The notes beneath the pieces are model-generated. The model was not told where the DNA came from, made no database searches, and saw nothing but the letters and a program-made list of their open reading frames with translations. Below, piece after piece: positions 33,837-42,312 of a stretch of DNA of 64,000 nucleotides. Numbering within the stretch: position 1 is the stretch's first letter; the number at the start of each line of letters is the position of its first letter. Location: NCBI RefSeq assembly GCF_003201595.1, contig NZ_QJJS01000016.1, positions 1 through 64,000 of the forward strand. Reading direction: 5' to 3'. The translations under genes and the position numbers were made by a program. This DNA is from Sphaerotilus hippei (lineage in GTDB: Bacteria; Pseudomonadota; Gammaproteobacteria; Burkholderiales; Burkholderiaceae_C).

Positions 33837-35045
33837 TCAGACCCGCTCGACCGCGATCGCGGTCGCTTCACCGCCCCCGATGCACAGGCTGGCCACGCCG
33901 CGGCGGGCGCCGCGCTGTCGCAGCGCCCCCAGCAGCGTCACCAGGATGCGTGCGCCCGAGGCACCGATCGGGTGGCCCAGCGCACAGGCACCGCCGTGCA
34001 CGTTGACCCGCTCGTGCGGCAGGTCGAGCGCCTGCATCGTGGCCATCGCCACGACCGCGAACGCCTCGTTGATCTCCCAGAGGTCGACCTCGCCGGGGGT
34101 CCAGCCGACCCGGTCCAGCAGCTTGCGCATCGCGCCCGCCGGGGCGGTGGTGAACCACTGCGGCTCCTGGGCGTGGGTGGCGTGGCCGCGCACGATGGCC
34201 AGTGGCGCCAGGCCGTGGCGCCCGGCGGTCGAGCGGCGCATCAGCACCAGCGCGGCCGCCCCGTCGGAGATCGAACTGGAGTTGGCTGCGGTCACCGTGC
34301 CGTCGCGGGCGAAGGCCGGTTTCAGCGTGGCGATCCTGTCCAGCCGCGCCTGGGGCGGCTGCTCGTCGCGGGTGACGAGCCGGTCACCGCCGCGCTCCGG
34401 CACGGTCACGCCGGCGATCTCCCAGTCGAATCGGCCCGCCTCGATCGCCTGCTGCGCCCGGGTCGTCGAGGCGACCGCGTAGGCGTCCTGCGCCTCGCGG
34501 CTGAAGTGGAAGTGCGTCGCGCAGTCCTCGGCGAAGGCGCCCATCAGCCGGCCGCGGGTGGCGGTTCCGCAGGCGTCCTCGAGCCCGTCGAGGAACAGGT
34601 GGTCGAGCATCTGGCCGTGGCCCAGGCGCTGGCCGCCACGGGCCTTGGGCAGCAGGTAGGGCGCGTTGCTCATCGACTCCATGCCCCCGGCGACGATCAC
34701 CTCGCCGCTGCCGGCCACGATCAGGTCATGCGCCAGCATCACCGCCTTCATGCCCGAGCCGCAGACCTTGCTGATCGTGGTGCAGCCCGCCGCCAGCGGC
34801 AGGCCCGCGCCCAGCGCGGCCTGGCGGGCCGGCGCCTGGCCCAGACCGGCGGGCAGCACGCAGCCCATCAGCACCTCGTCGACCTGCGCGGCCGGCAGGC
34901 CGGCCCGCTCGACCGCGGCGCGCAGCGCCACCGCGCCGAGCTGCGGCGCGCTCAGCGCGGCCAGATCGCCCTGGAAAGCGCCCAGCGGGGTGCGCGCGGC
35001 GCTGACGATGACGACCGGGTCGTCGGTGGCTTGGGGGGTGTGCAT
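33837..35045 (-). CDS. Acetyl-CoA acyltransferase (thiolase)
   Basis: A 402-residue thiolase that cleaves 3-ketoacyl-CoA with CoA. The nucleophilic Cys is in TTISKVCGSGMKAVMLAHD, the catalytic His in CALGHPIGASGARILVTLL, and the second Cys in GVASLCIGGGEATAIAVER. A GGAGAC ribosome site precedes the ATG. It follows the SDR gene by 23 nt and precedes the acyl-CoA dehydrogenase by 10-13 nt, so it belongs to the same minus-strand operon. In isoleucine breakdown the substrate would be 2-methylacetoacetyl-CoA. Confidence 0.93.
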   Translation of the reverse strand: MHTPQATDDPVVIVSAARTPLGAFQGDLAALSAPQLGAVALRAAVERAGLPAAQVDEVLMGCVLPAGLGQAPARQAALGAGLPLAAGCTTISKVCGSGMKAVMLAHDLIVAGSGEVIVAGGMESMSNAPYLLPKARGGQRLGHGQMLDHLFLDGLEDACGTATRGRLMGAFAEDCATHFHFSREAQDAYAVASTTRAQQAIEAGRFDWEIAGVTVPERGGDRLVTRDEQPPQARLDRIATLKPAFARDGTVTAANSSSISDGAAALVLMRRSTAGRHGLAPLAIVRGHATHAQEPQWFTTAPAGAMRKLLDRVGWTPGEVDLWEINEAFAVVAMATMQALDLPHERVNVHGGACALGHPIGASGARILVTLLGALRQRGARRGVASLCIGGGEATAIAVERV

Positions 35046-35068
35046 CGATGTCTCCTGCCGGGTTCAGT

Positions 35069-35836
35069 TCAGCGGGCGGCCATGCGGATCGCGCCGTCCA
35101 GGCGGATCACCTCGCCGTTGAGGTAGCGGTTCTCGATCAGGTGCTGCGCCAGGTGGGCGTACTCGTCGGGATCCCCCAGGCGCGACGGGAAGGGCACCAT
35201 GCGCCCGAGGGCGTCCTGCACCTCCGCGGGCATGGCGGTCAGCATCGGCGTGGCCATGATGCCGGGGGCGATCGTCATCACGCGGATGCCGCTGCGGGCC
35301 AGCTCGCGGGCGACGGGCAGCGTCATCGCGACGATGCCGCCCTTGGAGGCGGCATAGGCCGCCTGGCCGATCTGGCCGTCGCTGGCCGCCACGGACGCGG
35401 TGTTGATGATCACGCCGCGCTCGCCGCCCGCGTCTGCCGCGCCGGCGGCCATCGCCGCGGCGGCCAGGCGCAGCATGTTGAAGCTGCCGATCAGGTTGAC
35501 CTGCACCGTGCGGGCGAAGCTCTCCAGCCGGTGCGGTCCGTCACGGCCGAGCACCTTCTCGGCCGGGGCGATGCCGGCGCAGTTGACCAGACCGTGCAGC
35601 GCGCCAAAGCGGTCGAGCGCGGCGGCCACGCAGGCCTGCGCGCTGGCCGCATCGGTGACGTCGGTGGCCACCGCCAGCGCGGCCTCGCCCAGCGTGGCGG
35701 CCATCGCCTGGCCGGCCTCGTGGTTCAGGTCGGCCAGCACCACCCGGGCGCCCGCACCGACCAGGCGCCGGGCCGTCGCGGCCCCGAGTCCGGAGCCGGC
35801 TCCGGTGACGATGAAGACATGGTCATGGATCTGCAT
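35069..35836 (-). CDS. SDR 3-hydroxyacyl-CoA dehydrogenase, type II-like
   Basis: A 255-residue short-chain dehydrogenase closest in style to 17-beta-HSD10/type II 3-hydroxyacyl-CoA dehydrogenase. The NAD fold is [19 protein letters not shown], with NCAG in [14 protein letters not shown] and the catalytic YxxxK in [20 protein letters not shown]; the catalytic Ser precedes it in TASVAASDG. The C-terminus ([17 protein letters not shown]) is typical of this subgroup. It is the first gene of the operon. The expected reaction is NAD-dependent oxidation of 2-methyl-3-hydroxybutyryl-CoA or a short 3-hydroxyacyl-CoA. Confidence 0.88.
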   Translation of the reverse strand: MQIHDHVFIVTGAGSGLGAATARRLVGAGARVVLADLNHEAGQAMAATLGEAALAVATDVTDAASAQACVAAALDRFGALHGLVNCAGIAPAEKVLGRDGPHRLESFARTVQVNLIGSFNMLRLAAAAMAAGAADAGGERGVIINTASVAASDGQIGQAAYAASKGGIVAMTLPVARELARSGIRVMTIAPGIMATPMLTAMPAEVQDALGRMVPFPSRLGDPDEYAHLAQHLIENRYLNGEVIRLDGAIRMAAR

Positions 35837-35865
35837 GGCACGAGCTTAGGCCGGCCGGCCGGGTC

Positions 35866-35935
35866 ACGCCATGCCCGATCACCCCGGGGAGGCTGGCGCC
35901 CGCGGACATCAGGGTCAGCCCGGAGACCGGGCCGC
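35866..35935 (+). promoter_or_regulatory. Possible remnant of a cobalamin riboswitch (B12 box)
   Basis: AGCCCGGAGACCGGGCC at 35917-35933 closely resembles the B12-box consensus AGxCAGGAGACCxGCC. The preceding bases include GGGGAGGCTGGCGCCCGCGG, like the GGGAAGGC and following stem of the riboswitch 3' half. The 5' half would have to overlap the start of the SDR gene, where I see no matching elements, and no plus-strand gene follows. It lies close to a cobalamin gene, which points to a decayed riboswitch. The remaining gap to 36076 shows no gene. Confidence 0.3.
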
Positions 35936-36076
35936 GGCCTCAGCGCCGCAACAGCCGCTGGTCATCGAAGGGCCGCAACGCCCGGGTCGCCAGGCGCGCC
36001 GCATCGGACCCGATCACCGGGGCATGAGCAAACGGGCCGCCGGCAGAACGTCGGCCGTGCGGGTCTGGCCCGCCGC

Positions 36077-37414
36077 TCAGGCGGGATCAGGCCGGAACAG
36101 CGCGGCGGCGGCCTGCGGGTTGGACGGGAAGTACAGGTGCAGGAAGGACGCGTGCAGCCGGCCGCGCCGCCACAGCGCCTCGGGCCGGCCCTGGTGACGC
36201 AGCGCCCGGGTGTGGCCGACGGGGGCCAGCGGGCTGTCGAAGCGGCCGTGGTGGAAGGTGTGGCCACGCAGCGTGCCTTCCGGCAGGTCGGCGCTGTGCA
36301 TGCCCAGGTTGACCAGGCGACGGGTCATCAGCGCGTCCCCCGGCATCAGGCCCCACAGCGGCGCGTGGTGGCCGTCGGCATCGGTCAGGCGCTCGGCCAG
36401 GGCCAGCAGGCCGCCGCACTCGGCCACGATCGGGCGGCCGGCGGCGTGGTGGGCCCGCACCGAGGCGCGTGTGCGGCCGGGCCGGCCCAGTGCCTCCAGG
36501 TGCAGCTCGGGATAACCGCCGGGCAGGTAGAGCGAACGCGCCGCCTCGGGCACCGGCTCGTCGGCCAGCGGGGAGAAGAAGACCAGCTCGGCCCCCATGC
36601 GCTCCAGCAGCTCCAGGTTGGCCGGATAGACGAAGGAGAAGGCCGCGTCGCGGGCCACCGCCACGCACACGCCGGCCAGCGGGCGTCCGGGGTCGGGCTC
36701 ACGGTCCTGCGGGGCCGGGGGCAGGAAGCACACCGGCGGGGGCAGCGGCAGCGCCATCGCGACGAGCCGGTCCGCCGCCCGGTCCAGGCGCTGGTCCAGG
36801 TCCTGCAGTTCGTCGGCCTGCACCAGGCCGAGGTGGCGCGAGGGCAGGGCGATGGTGTCGTCGCGGGGCAGGGCGCCGAACCAGGTCATGCCCTCGGGCA
36901 GGCTCTCGCGCAGCATGTCCGCATGGCCGGGACTGCCTACGCGGTTGGCCAGCACGCCCGCGAACGGCAGCCCGGGGCGGTAGCTGCGCAGGCCCAGGGC
37001 CAGCGCCCCGAAGGTCTGCGCCATCGCCGCCGCATCGATCACCACCATCACCGGCAGGCCGAAGCGCACGGCCAGGTCGGCGCTGGAGGACTGGCCGTCG
37101 TGCAGGCCCATCACGCCTTCGACCAGGATCACGTCATGATCCTGCGCCGCCCGCCACAGCAGCTCGCGGCAGTGGGCCTCGCCGCCCATCCACAGGTCGA
37201 GCTGATGGCAGGGCGCACCGCTGGCCCGTGCGTGCACCATCGGGTCGATGAAGTCAGGGCCGGTCTTGAACACCCGCACCCGCAGGCCCTGTCGGCCCCA
37301 GGCCCGGGCCAGCGCGGCCGTGACCGTGGTCTTGCCCTGGCCGGAAGCCGGGGCGCTGATCAGCAGCGCGCGGCAGCGCGCCGCCTCCGTTGCAGGAAAA
37401 ACATCTGTCGCCAT
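36077..37414 (-). CDS. cobB: Cobyrinate a,c-diamide synthase (CbiA/CobB)
   Basis: A 445-residue amidotransferase that amidates the a and c side chains of (hydrogeno)cobyrinic acid with glutamine and ATP in cobalamin synthesis. The N-terminal dethiobiotin-synthetase-like ATPase has the P-loop SAPASGQGKTTVTAALARAW and VEGVMGLHDG. The C-terminal class I glutaminase domain has the nucleophile in VAECGGLLALAE and YLPGGYPELH. The ATG at 37414 is favoured; the extension to 37435 has no ribosome site. No other cobalamin gene is adjacent in the window, so the gene stands alone beside the fatty-acid operon. Confidence 0.92.
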   Translation of the reverse strand: MATDVFPATEAARCRALLISAPASGQGKTTVTAALARAWGRQGLRVRVFKTGPDFIDPMVHARASGAPCHQLDLWMGGEAHCRELLWRAAQDHDVILVEGVMGLHDGQSSSADLAVRFGLPVMVVIDAAAMAQTFGALALGLRSYRPGLPFAGVLANRVGSPGHADMLRESLPEGMTWFGALPRDDTIALPSRHLGLVQADELQDLDQRLDRAADRLVAMALPLPPPVCFLPPAPQDREPDPGRPLAGVCVAVARDAAFSFVYPANLELLERMGAELVFFSPLADEPVPEAARSLYLPGGYPELHLEALGRPGRTRASVRAHHAAGRPIVAECGGLLALAERLTDADGHHAPLWGLMPGDALMTRRLVNLGMHSADLPEGTLRGHTFHHGRFDSPLAPVGHTRALRHQGRPEALWRRGRLHASFLHLYFPSNPQAAAALFRPDPA

Positions 37415-37554
37415 CGTCCGTGTCCGCCACACCACCGCGTGGATTCTCGACGAGGTCGGGCCGGGCGTCAGCTATTGACAGCTCCGCCCGCGCCGACCGG
37501 GTTATCTTCGGCCGATCTCCCCTGTCGGCGCCGCGGCGCCATGTCCCGTCGGCC

Positions 37555-39528
37555 ATGCTGTCCATGCACGATCCCTTCCAGCGCCCGCGCCCGGCCTCGT
37601 GCCTGTGGCCGCTCGTCCTGATGGCGCTGCTGCTGATCCAGGCCCTGCTGCCCGCACGGGGGGCCACGCTCGAGGACCAGGTGCTCGACACCCCGGCGCT
37701 GCTGTCGTCGTCGTCGGTGCTCAAGGATGTCGACGGCCGCTGGTCGCTGCAGCAGGTGCTCGAGCAGCAGGGCGCGAGCTTCCAGCCGATCGACCGACCG
37801 TTCGGGGCGGGTTATGTGCGCGACGTCTACTGGTACCGGATCGTCGTCTCGCGTGGCGAATGGGCCGCACCGACCTGGTACCTGCAGGTCGACCCGGCCT
37901 ATCTGGACGACGTCACGCTGCATCACCTGGATGCGCAGGCGCAGCTGCTGTCGACCCATCGTGCGGGTGACCGCCTGCTCGGCGGCAGCTCGGCGGTGAA
38001 TCACCGCACCTCCGTCTTCAAGCTCACCCTGCCCGCCGGGGACAATACCCTGCTGCTGCGCATCTCGACCCGCAGCACCATGGCGGTATTGCCCAAACTC
38101 ATTCCGGAATCCCGTGCCGACGGCCTCTGGCAGCGTGAATATTTCCATTTCGGCATGTATTACGGCGCGATGCTCGTGGTCTGCATCGCCGGTCTGACCA
38201 GCCTGGTCTTCCTGCGCCAGCCGGTGTATGCGGCTTATTCACTGTATGTCGCCGCCACCGCTTTCCAGTGGTTTGCCATCAATGGTTTCCTGCATCAGGT
38301 CCTGCCGCCGCAGGCCCCGCTGCTGGCCGACCAGCTGATCGCCTCCCTGCTCAGCCTGAACGGGGCGCTGGCCAATCTCTTCTATACCGTCTTCCTCGAC
38401 TTCCGGCGCCATGCACCCTGGTTGCACCGGATCATGCTGCTGTCGGCCGGGGTGATGCTGGTGGCCGCCACGCTGCCTTTCGTGCCAGGCCAGCACTCCA
38501 TCACGCCGGTCACGATGGTGCTGCACCTGCTGGTGCTGGTGATGTCGGTGCGCCCGCTGTGGCGGGCCTGGAACGGCAGCCGCTGGAATGCCCGCCTGGG
38601 CATCATCGCCTTCCTGCTGAGCGCCCTGCTGGCGGGCTGGAACATCCTGACCGTGCTGGGCCTGCTAGCGCCGACCCGGTGGTCGCTGATCGGTGGCCAG
38701 CTGGGCACGCTGTTCCAGCTGCTGCTGCTGGTGGGGGTCATGTATTTCGAGACCTTCCTGGCCCGGCGCCAGCTGCTGCAGGCCGAACGGGCGGCCGCTG
38801 CGGCCCGCGCGGAGATCGAGACCGAACGCCTGGCCCGCGCCGAGCAGGGCCACCTGATCTCGATGATCGCGCACGAGATCCGCACGCCGGTGGCCATCAT
38901 CGATGCGGCGGTGCAGTCGCTGGAGGTGCTCGACGAGCAGGCCACCCCCGAGCGCACCCGGCGCTACGAGCGCATCGTGCGGGCGGTCCAGCGCATGAGC
39001 AGCATGCTCGAGCTGGCCCTGGCCCAGGATCGCCTCGAGGTGGCGGACTGGCACAAGGACCTGGGCGAGGTCAGCCTCGAGGCGCTGACCCACGAGGTGA
39101 TCCAGACGCTGGGAGCCGCCTCTGAGGCTCGCGTCGTGCTCACGGTCGATCCGGCCTGCACGCCGATCCAGGCCGACGGACGCATGCTGCGTTTTGCGCT
39201 GCTGAACCTGATCGACAACGCCTTGAAATACTCGCCCAAGGGCTCCAGCGTCAGCATCGATCTGCTGGATTCGGAGCAGGCCGGCCGGCCGGGCTGCCTG
39301 TGGGTGATCCGGGACCAGGGCCGGGGGATCGCGGAGTCGGACCACGAACGCATCTTCCAGAAGTATTTCCGGGCTGCCGAGACCTCCGAGTCCCCCGGCC
39401 TGGGCCTCGGGCTGTACCTCGTGCGGCACATCCTGAAACGTCACGATGGCTGGGTGCGTGCGGTCGCGCCCGCCGGTCGTGGGGCCTGTTTTGAATGCTG
39501 GTTGCCCAGGCGGCAACGGGAGTCCTGA
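37555..39528 (+). CDS. Membrane sensor histidine kinase with 7TMR-DISM input
   Basis: A 657-residue kinase. A signal peptide (about residues 12-35) leads a periplasmic 7TMR-DISM extracellular domain (about 40-190; compare YVRDVYWYRI and WYLQVDPAYLD). Seven hydrophobic segments follow (about 200-400), then a short coiled coil, the HisKA domain with H-box SMIAHEIRTPVAIID, and the ATPase domain with N box NLIDNALKYSPKG, DQGRGIAES and GLGLGLYLVRHIL. A second ATG at 37564 is possible. The response regulator follows by 3 nt. DISM domains often bind carbohydrate-like ligands; the true signal is unknown. It lies upstream of the secretion operon and may control it. Confidence 0.9.
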   Translation: MLSMHDPFQRPRPASCLWPLVLMALLLIQALLPARGATLEDQVLDTPALLSSSSVLKDVDGRWSLQQVLEQQGASFQPIDRPFGAGYVRDVYWYRIVVSRGEWAAPTWYLQVDPAYLDDVTLHHLDAQAQLLSTHRAGDRLLGGSSAVNHRTSVFKLTLPAGDNTLLLRISTRSTMAVLPKLIPESRADGLWQREYFHFGMYYGAMLVVCIAGLTSLVFLRQPVYAAYSLYVAATAFQWFAINGFLHQVLPPQAPLLADQLIASLLSLNGALANLFYTVFLDFRRHAPWLHRIMLLSAGVMLVAATLPFVPGQHSITPVTMVLHLLVLVMSVRPLWRAWNGSRWNARLGIIAFLLSALLAGWNILTVLGLLAPTRWSLIGGQLGTLFQLLLLVGVMYFETFLARRQLLQAERAAAAARAEIETERLARAEQGHLISMIAHEIRTPVAIIDAAVQSLEVLDEQATPERTRRYERIVRAVQRMSSMLELALAQDRLEVADWHKDLGEVSLEALTHEVIQTLGAASEARVVLTVDPACTPIQADGRMLRFALLNLIDNALKYSPKGSSVSIDLLDSEQAGRPGCLWVIRDQGRGIAESDHERIFQKYFRAAETSESPGLGLGLYLVRHILKRHDGWVRAVAPAGRGACFECWLPRRQRES

Positions 39529-39531
39529 ATC

Positions 39532-40224
39532 ATGGTCAAGATCGCTCTGGTCGAAGACAACCCGGACCTGCGCGACGAGGTGGAGTTCCACCTGTCGCGC
39601 CTGGGGCACGCCGTGGTCGGCCTGCCCGACGGCGCGGCCCTGGACGCGCATCTGGCCGGCGACGAGCCCGAGGTGCTCATCCTCGACATCGGCCTGCCCG
39701 GCGAGGACGGCCTGAGCATCGCCGGGCGGATCCGGCAGAGCCATCCACAGATGGGCATCGCGATGCTGACCGCCCGTGGCCAGATCGAGGACCGCCTGCA
39801 GGGGCTCAAGACCGGAGCGGACATCTACCTGGTCAAGCCGGTGGACATGCGCGAGCTGGCGGCGATCGTCGACAGCCTGCATCGCCGCATCCACCGACCG
39901 GCGCCGCCGGCCCGCCCGACCCTGTCCTGGGCGCTCGACCGCCAGACGCTGGAGCTGAGCTCGCCCACGCGCCGGTCGGTGATGGTCACGCCCACGGAGT
40001 TCAAGCTGCTGGAGGCCCTCAGCCACGGCACGGCCGAGCCGGTGAAGCGCTCGGCCCTGGCCGCGGCCATCGGCCACCCCGAGCCCGACTACGACTACCG
40101 GCGGCTGGAAACCAGCATGAGCCGGCTGCGCAAGAAGATCGAGACCTACTGCGAGGACGATACCGTGTTGCGCAGCGCCCGCAATATCGGATATTTGTTC
40201 GCCGCCCCGCTCGAGGTCATCTGA
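39532..40224 (+). CDS. OmpR/PhoB-type response regulator
   Basis: A 230-residue response regulator paired with the kinase. The receiver domain has the acidic pair in ALVEDNPDLRD, the phospho-acceptor Asp in LILDIGLPGEDG, Thr in AMLTARG and Lys in YLVKPVD. The C-terminal winged-helix DNA-binding domain has TPTEFKLLEAL and RLETSMSRLRKKIE, ending near GYLFAAPLEVI. It is separated from the kinase by 3 nt. The 336-nt gap downstream, with a perfect palindrome, leads to the type I secretion genes, which makes that operon an obvious target to test. Confidence 0.92.
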   Translation: MVKIALVEDNPDLRDEVEFHLSRLGHAVVGLPDGAALDAHLAGDEPEVLILDIGLPGEDGLSIAGRIRQSHPQMGIAMLTARGQIEDRLQGLKTGADIYLVKPVDMRELAAIVDSLHRRIHRPAPPARPTLSWALDRQTLELSSPTRRSVMVTPTEFKLLEALSHGTAEPVKRSALAAAIGHPEPDYDYRRLETSMSRLRKKIETYCEDDTVLRSARNIGYLFAAPLEVI

Positions 40225-40560
40225 AACCGTGAATAAGCCGCTTTCCATGGTGTTGATCGCGGCTTGGACAGACCTCGATTCCATGTAGCGAGCCGGTTTC
40301 CCTGATGAATGCCCACCGGCCGGATGTTCAATTTTTCCGATATTGCGGTACTCATCAATTCCTGAATCACCCAAAGCGGTGATGGTCAGAAATTGACAGC
40401 TTTGATTTGCGGCTTTTGCTTATGGTGATCGTACTGAAGCAATCAGTACACATTCCATGCAGTGCAGCCGTTGTCATTCCCGTCGCCCGTCGTGCCGCGA
40501 TTCCGATCCAGCCGGTGGTTTCCATGGCGTGAAGCGTGAAACTCCGCACGGAGAGCCGGC
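40225..40560. other. 336-nt intergenic region before the secretion operon
   Basis: No gene is visible. The stretch is more AT-rich than its surroundings. It contains TTGACA at 40393-40398, a perfect -35 element, but the -10 region 17-19 nt downstream (around TTTTGCTTAT) is poor, so an activator may be needed. The palindrome at 40431 lies just downstream. GGAGAGCCGGC before 40561 provides the ribosome site of the first secretion gene. A terminator for the regulator gene is not obvious. Confidence 0.6.
40431..40449. promoter_or_regulatory. Perfect palindrome in the secretion operon promoter region
   Basis: GTACTGAAGCAATCAGTAC has 7-bp perfect arms around AGCAA. It lies near the expected transcription start after the TTGACA element at 40393, where a repressor would block initiation. 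No second copy was noticed in the window. Confidence 0.5.
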
Positions 40561-42288
40561 ATGAACGCCGACCTCGCCGCGGCACTGCAGGCCGTGCGAC
40601 CCCAGCTGCGCCGGGCCTTCGGCTTCGGCATGGTGGCCGCGCTGCTGGGCCTGACGCCATCCTGGTACATGCTCGAGGTCTACGACCGGGTGGTCAACAG
40701 CCGCAGCCACACGACGCTGCTGATGCTGACGGTGGCCGTGGTGCTGCTCTACCTGCTGATGGAGGTGCTCGAATGGGTCCGCGCCGGCATCCTGGTCGCC
40801 GCCGGACAGGCCTTCGAGCAGAAACTGCTGCCCCGCATCTTCCAGGCCGCCTTCGAGGCCGGTCGGGGCAAGGCCGGCGCCGGCTCGTCGGTGGCGATGA
40901 ACGATCTGCGCACCGTGCGCGAGCTGTTCCACTCGCCGGTGGTGACTGCCACCCTGGATGCGCCGATGGCGCTGGTGGCACTGGCCCTGATCTACGCGAT
41001 CCACCCGCTGCTGGCCGGCGTGGCCCTGGGCTGCGCCGCCGCCCAGGTCGCGGTGACGCTGCTCAACGAACGGGCCACCCGCGAGCCGATGAACAAGGCC
41101 AATGCCGGGGCGATGGGCGCACAGCTGTTCTCCGACCGCCTGCTGGCCAACGCCCACTTCATCCACGCGATGGCCATGACCTCGGCCGCGCTGCGGCGCT
41201 GGTCCTCGCGCCGGCGCGAGGCGATCGATCTGCAGTTGCAGGCCTCGAGGGAAGCCGGCACCTGGCAGGCCTGGTCCAAGCTGCTGCAGAACCTGGTCAA
41301 TTCGGCCCTGCTGGGGCTGAGCTGCTGGCTGCTGTTCGACAACAGCCTGAACGGCGGTGGCGGCATGCTGGTGGTCTCGGGCATCCTGGGCGGCAAGGTG
41401 CTGACGCCGCTGGTCCAGGTCGTCGGCCAGTGGCAGACCGTCTCCAGCGGACGTGAGGCCTGGACCCGCCTGAACCGCCTGCTGCAGGACCAGGCCGCCG
41501 CCGCGCCGGCCATGCCGCTGCCGGCCCCGAAGGGCCGGCTGGTGGTCGACCGCCTGGTGGTCACCGCCCCGGGCAGTTCGCTGCAGCTGCTCAAGGGCAT
41601 TTCCTTCACGCTGGCGCCGGGTGATGTGCTGGCGGTCGTCGGCCCGTCCGCGGCCGGCAAGACCACGCTGTCGCGGGCCCTGCTGGGCCTGGCGCCGGCC
41701 GCGTCCGGCTCGGTGCGCCTGGACGGCGTCAGCGTGCAGACCTGGAATCCGGCCGAGCTGGGACCGCACCTGGGTTACCTGCCCCAGGGCGTCGAGCTGA
41801 TCGACGGCACGCTGGCCGAGAACATCGCCCGCTTCGGTGCGGTCGACCTGGAGCGGGTCCGGGCGGTGTCCGAGGCCGTCGGCCTGGACGAGATCGTCGC
41901 CGCGCTGCCCGCGGGCCACGACACCCGCGTCGGTGCTGGCTCGACCGCCATCTCGGGCGGCCAGCGGCAGCGGGTCGCGCTGGCCCGGGCGCTGTACGGC
42001 GATCCGGCGCTGGTGGTGCTCGACGAACCCAATGCCAGCCTCGACGAGGCCGGTGACCAGGCGCTGGGTGAAGCCATCCGGGCCGCCAGCGCCCGTGGAT
42101 GCACGCTCGTGATCATGACCCACCGCGCCAGCGTGCTGGCGGTGGCCAACCGGATGCTGGTCATCAGCGAGGGCGAGCAGCGTGCCTTCGGCCCGCGCGA
42201 TGAGGTGATGGCCGCGCTGCAGAAGGCCCAGGCGCCCATGCGGCCCGAACCGGTGCCCTCCGCCCCTGCCGCGGCCCAGGCCGTCTGA
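40561..42288 (+). CDS. Type I secretion ABC transporter, PrtD type, first copy
   Basis: A 575-residue half-transporter: an N-terminal membrane domain (about residues 20-310) and a C-terminal ATPase. The ATPase has Walker A GPSAAGKTT, signature ISGGQRQRVALARALYG, Walker B ALVVLDEPNASLDEAG and the H-loop in MTHRAS, so all catalytic motifs are intact. There is no N-terminal C39 peptidase or C39-like domain, as expected for PrtD/AprD. The ATG has GGAGAGC upstream. It heads the operon and is followed by a second, similar ABC gene 24 nt on. Together with the adaptor and TolC-type proteins it exports a substrate in one step, almost certainly the giant protein at 47030. Confidence 0.92.
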   Translation: MNADLAAALQAVRPQLRRAFGFGMVAALLGLTPSWYMLEVYDRVVNSRSHTTLLMLTVAVVLLYLLMEVLEWVRAGILVAAGQAFEQKLLPRIFQAAFEAGRGKAGAGSSVAMNDLRTVRELFHSPVVTATLDAPMALVALALIYAIHPLLAGVALGCAAAQVAVTLLNERATREPMNKANAGAMGAQLFSDRLLANAHFIHAMAMTSAALRRWSSRRREAIDLQLQASREAGTWQAWSKLLQNLVNSALLGLSCWLLFDNSLNGGGGMLVVSGILGGKVLTPLVQVVGQWQTVSSGREAWTRLNRLLQDQAAAAPAMPLPAPKGRLVVDRLVVTAPGSSLQLLKGISFTLAPGDVLAVVGPSAAGKTTLSRALLGLAPAASGSVRLDGVSVQTWNPAELGPHLGYLPQGVELIDGTLAENIARFGAVDLERVRAVSEAVGLDEIVAALPAGHDTRVGAGSTAISGGQRQRVALARALYGDPALVVLDEPNASLDEAGDQALGEAIRAASARGCTLVIMTHRASVLAVANRMLVISEGEQRAFGPRDEVMAALQKAQAPMRPEPVPSAPAAAQAV

Positions 42289-42312
42289 ACTCCCTTGCCA
42301 AGGAAACCCGCC

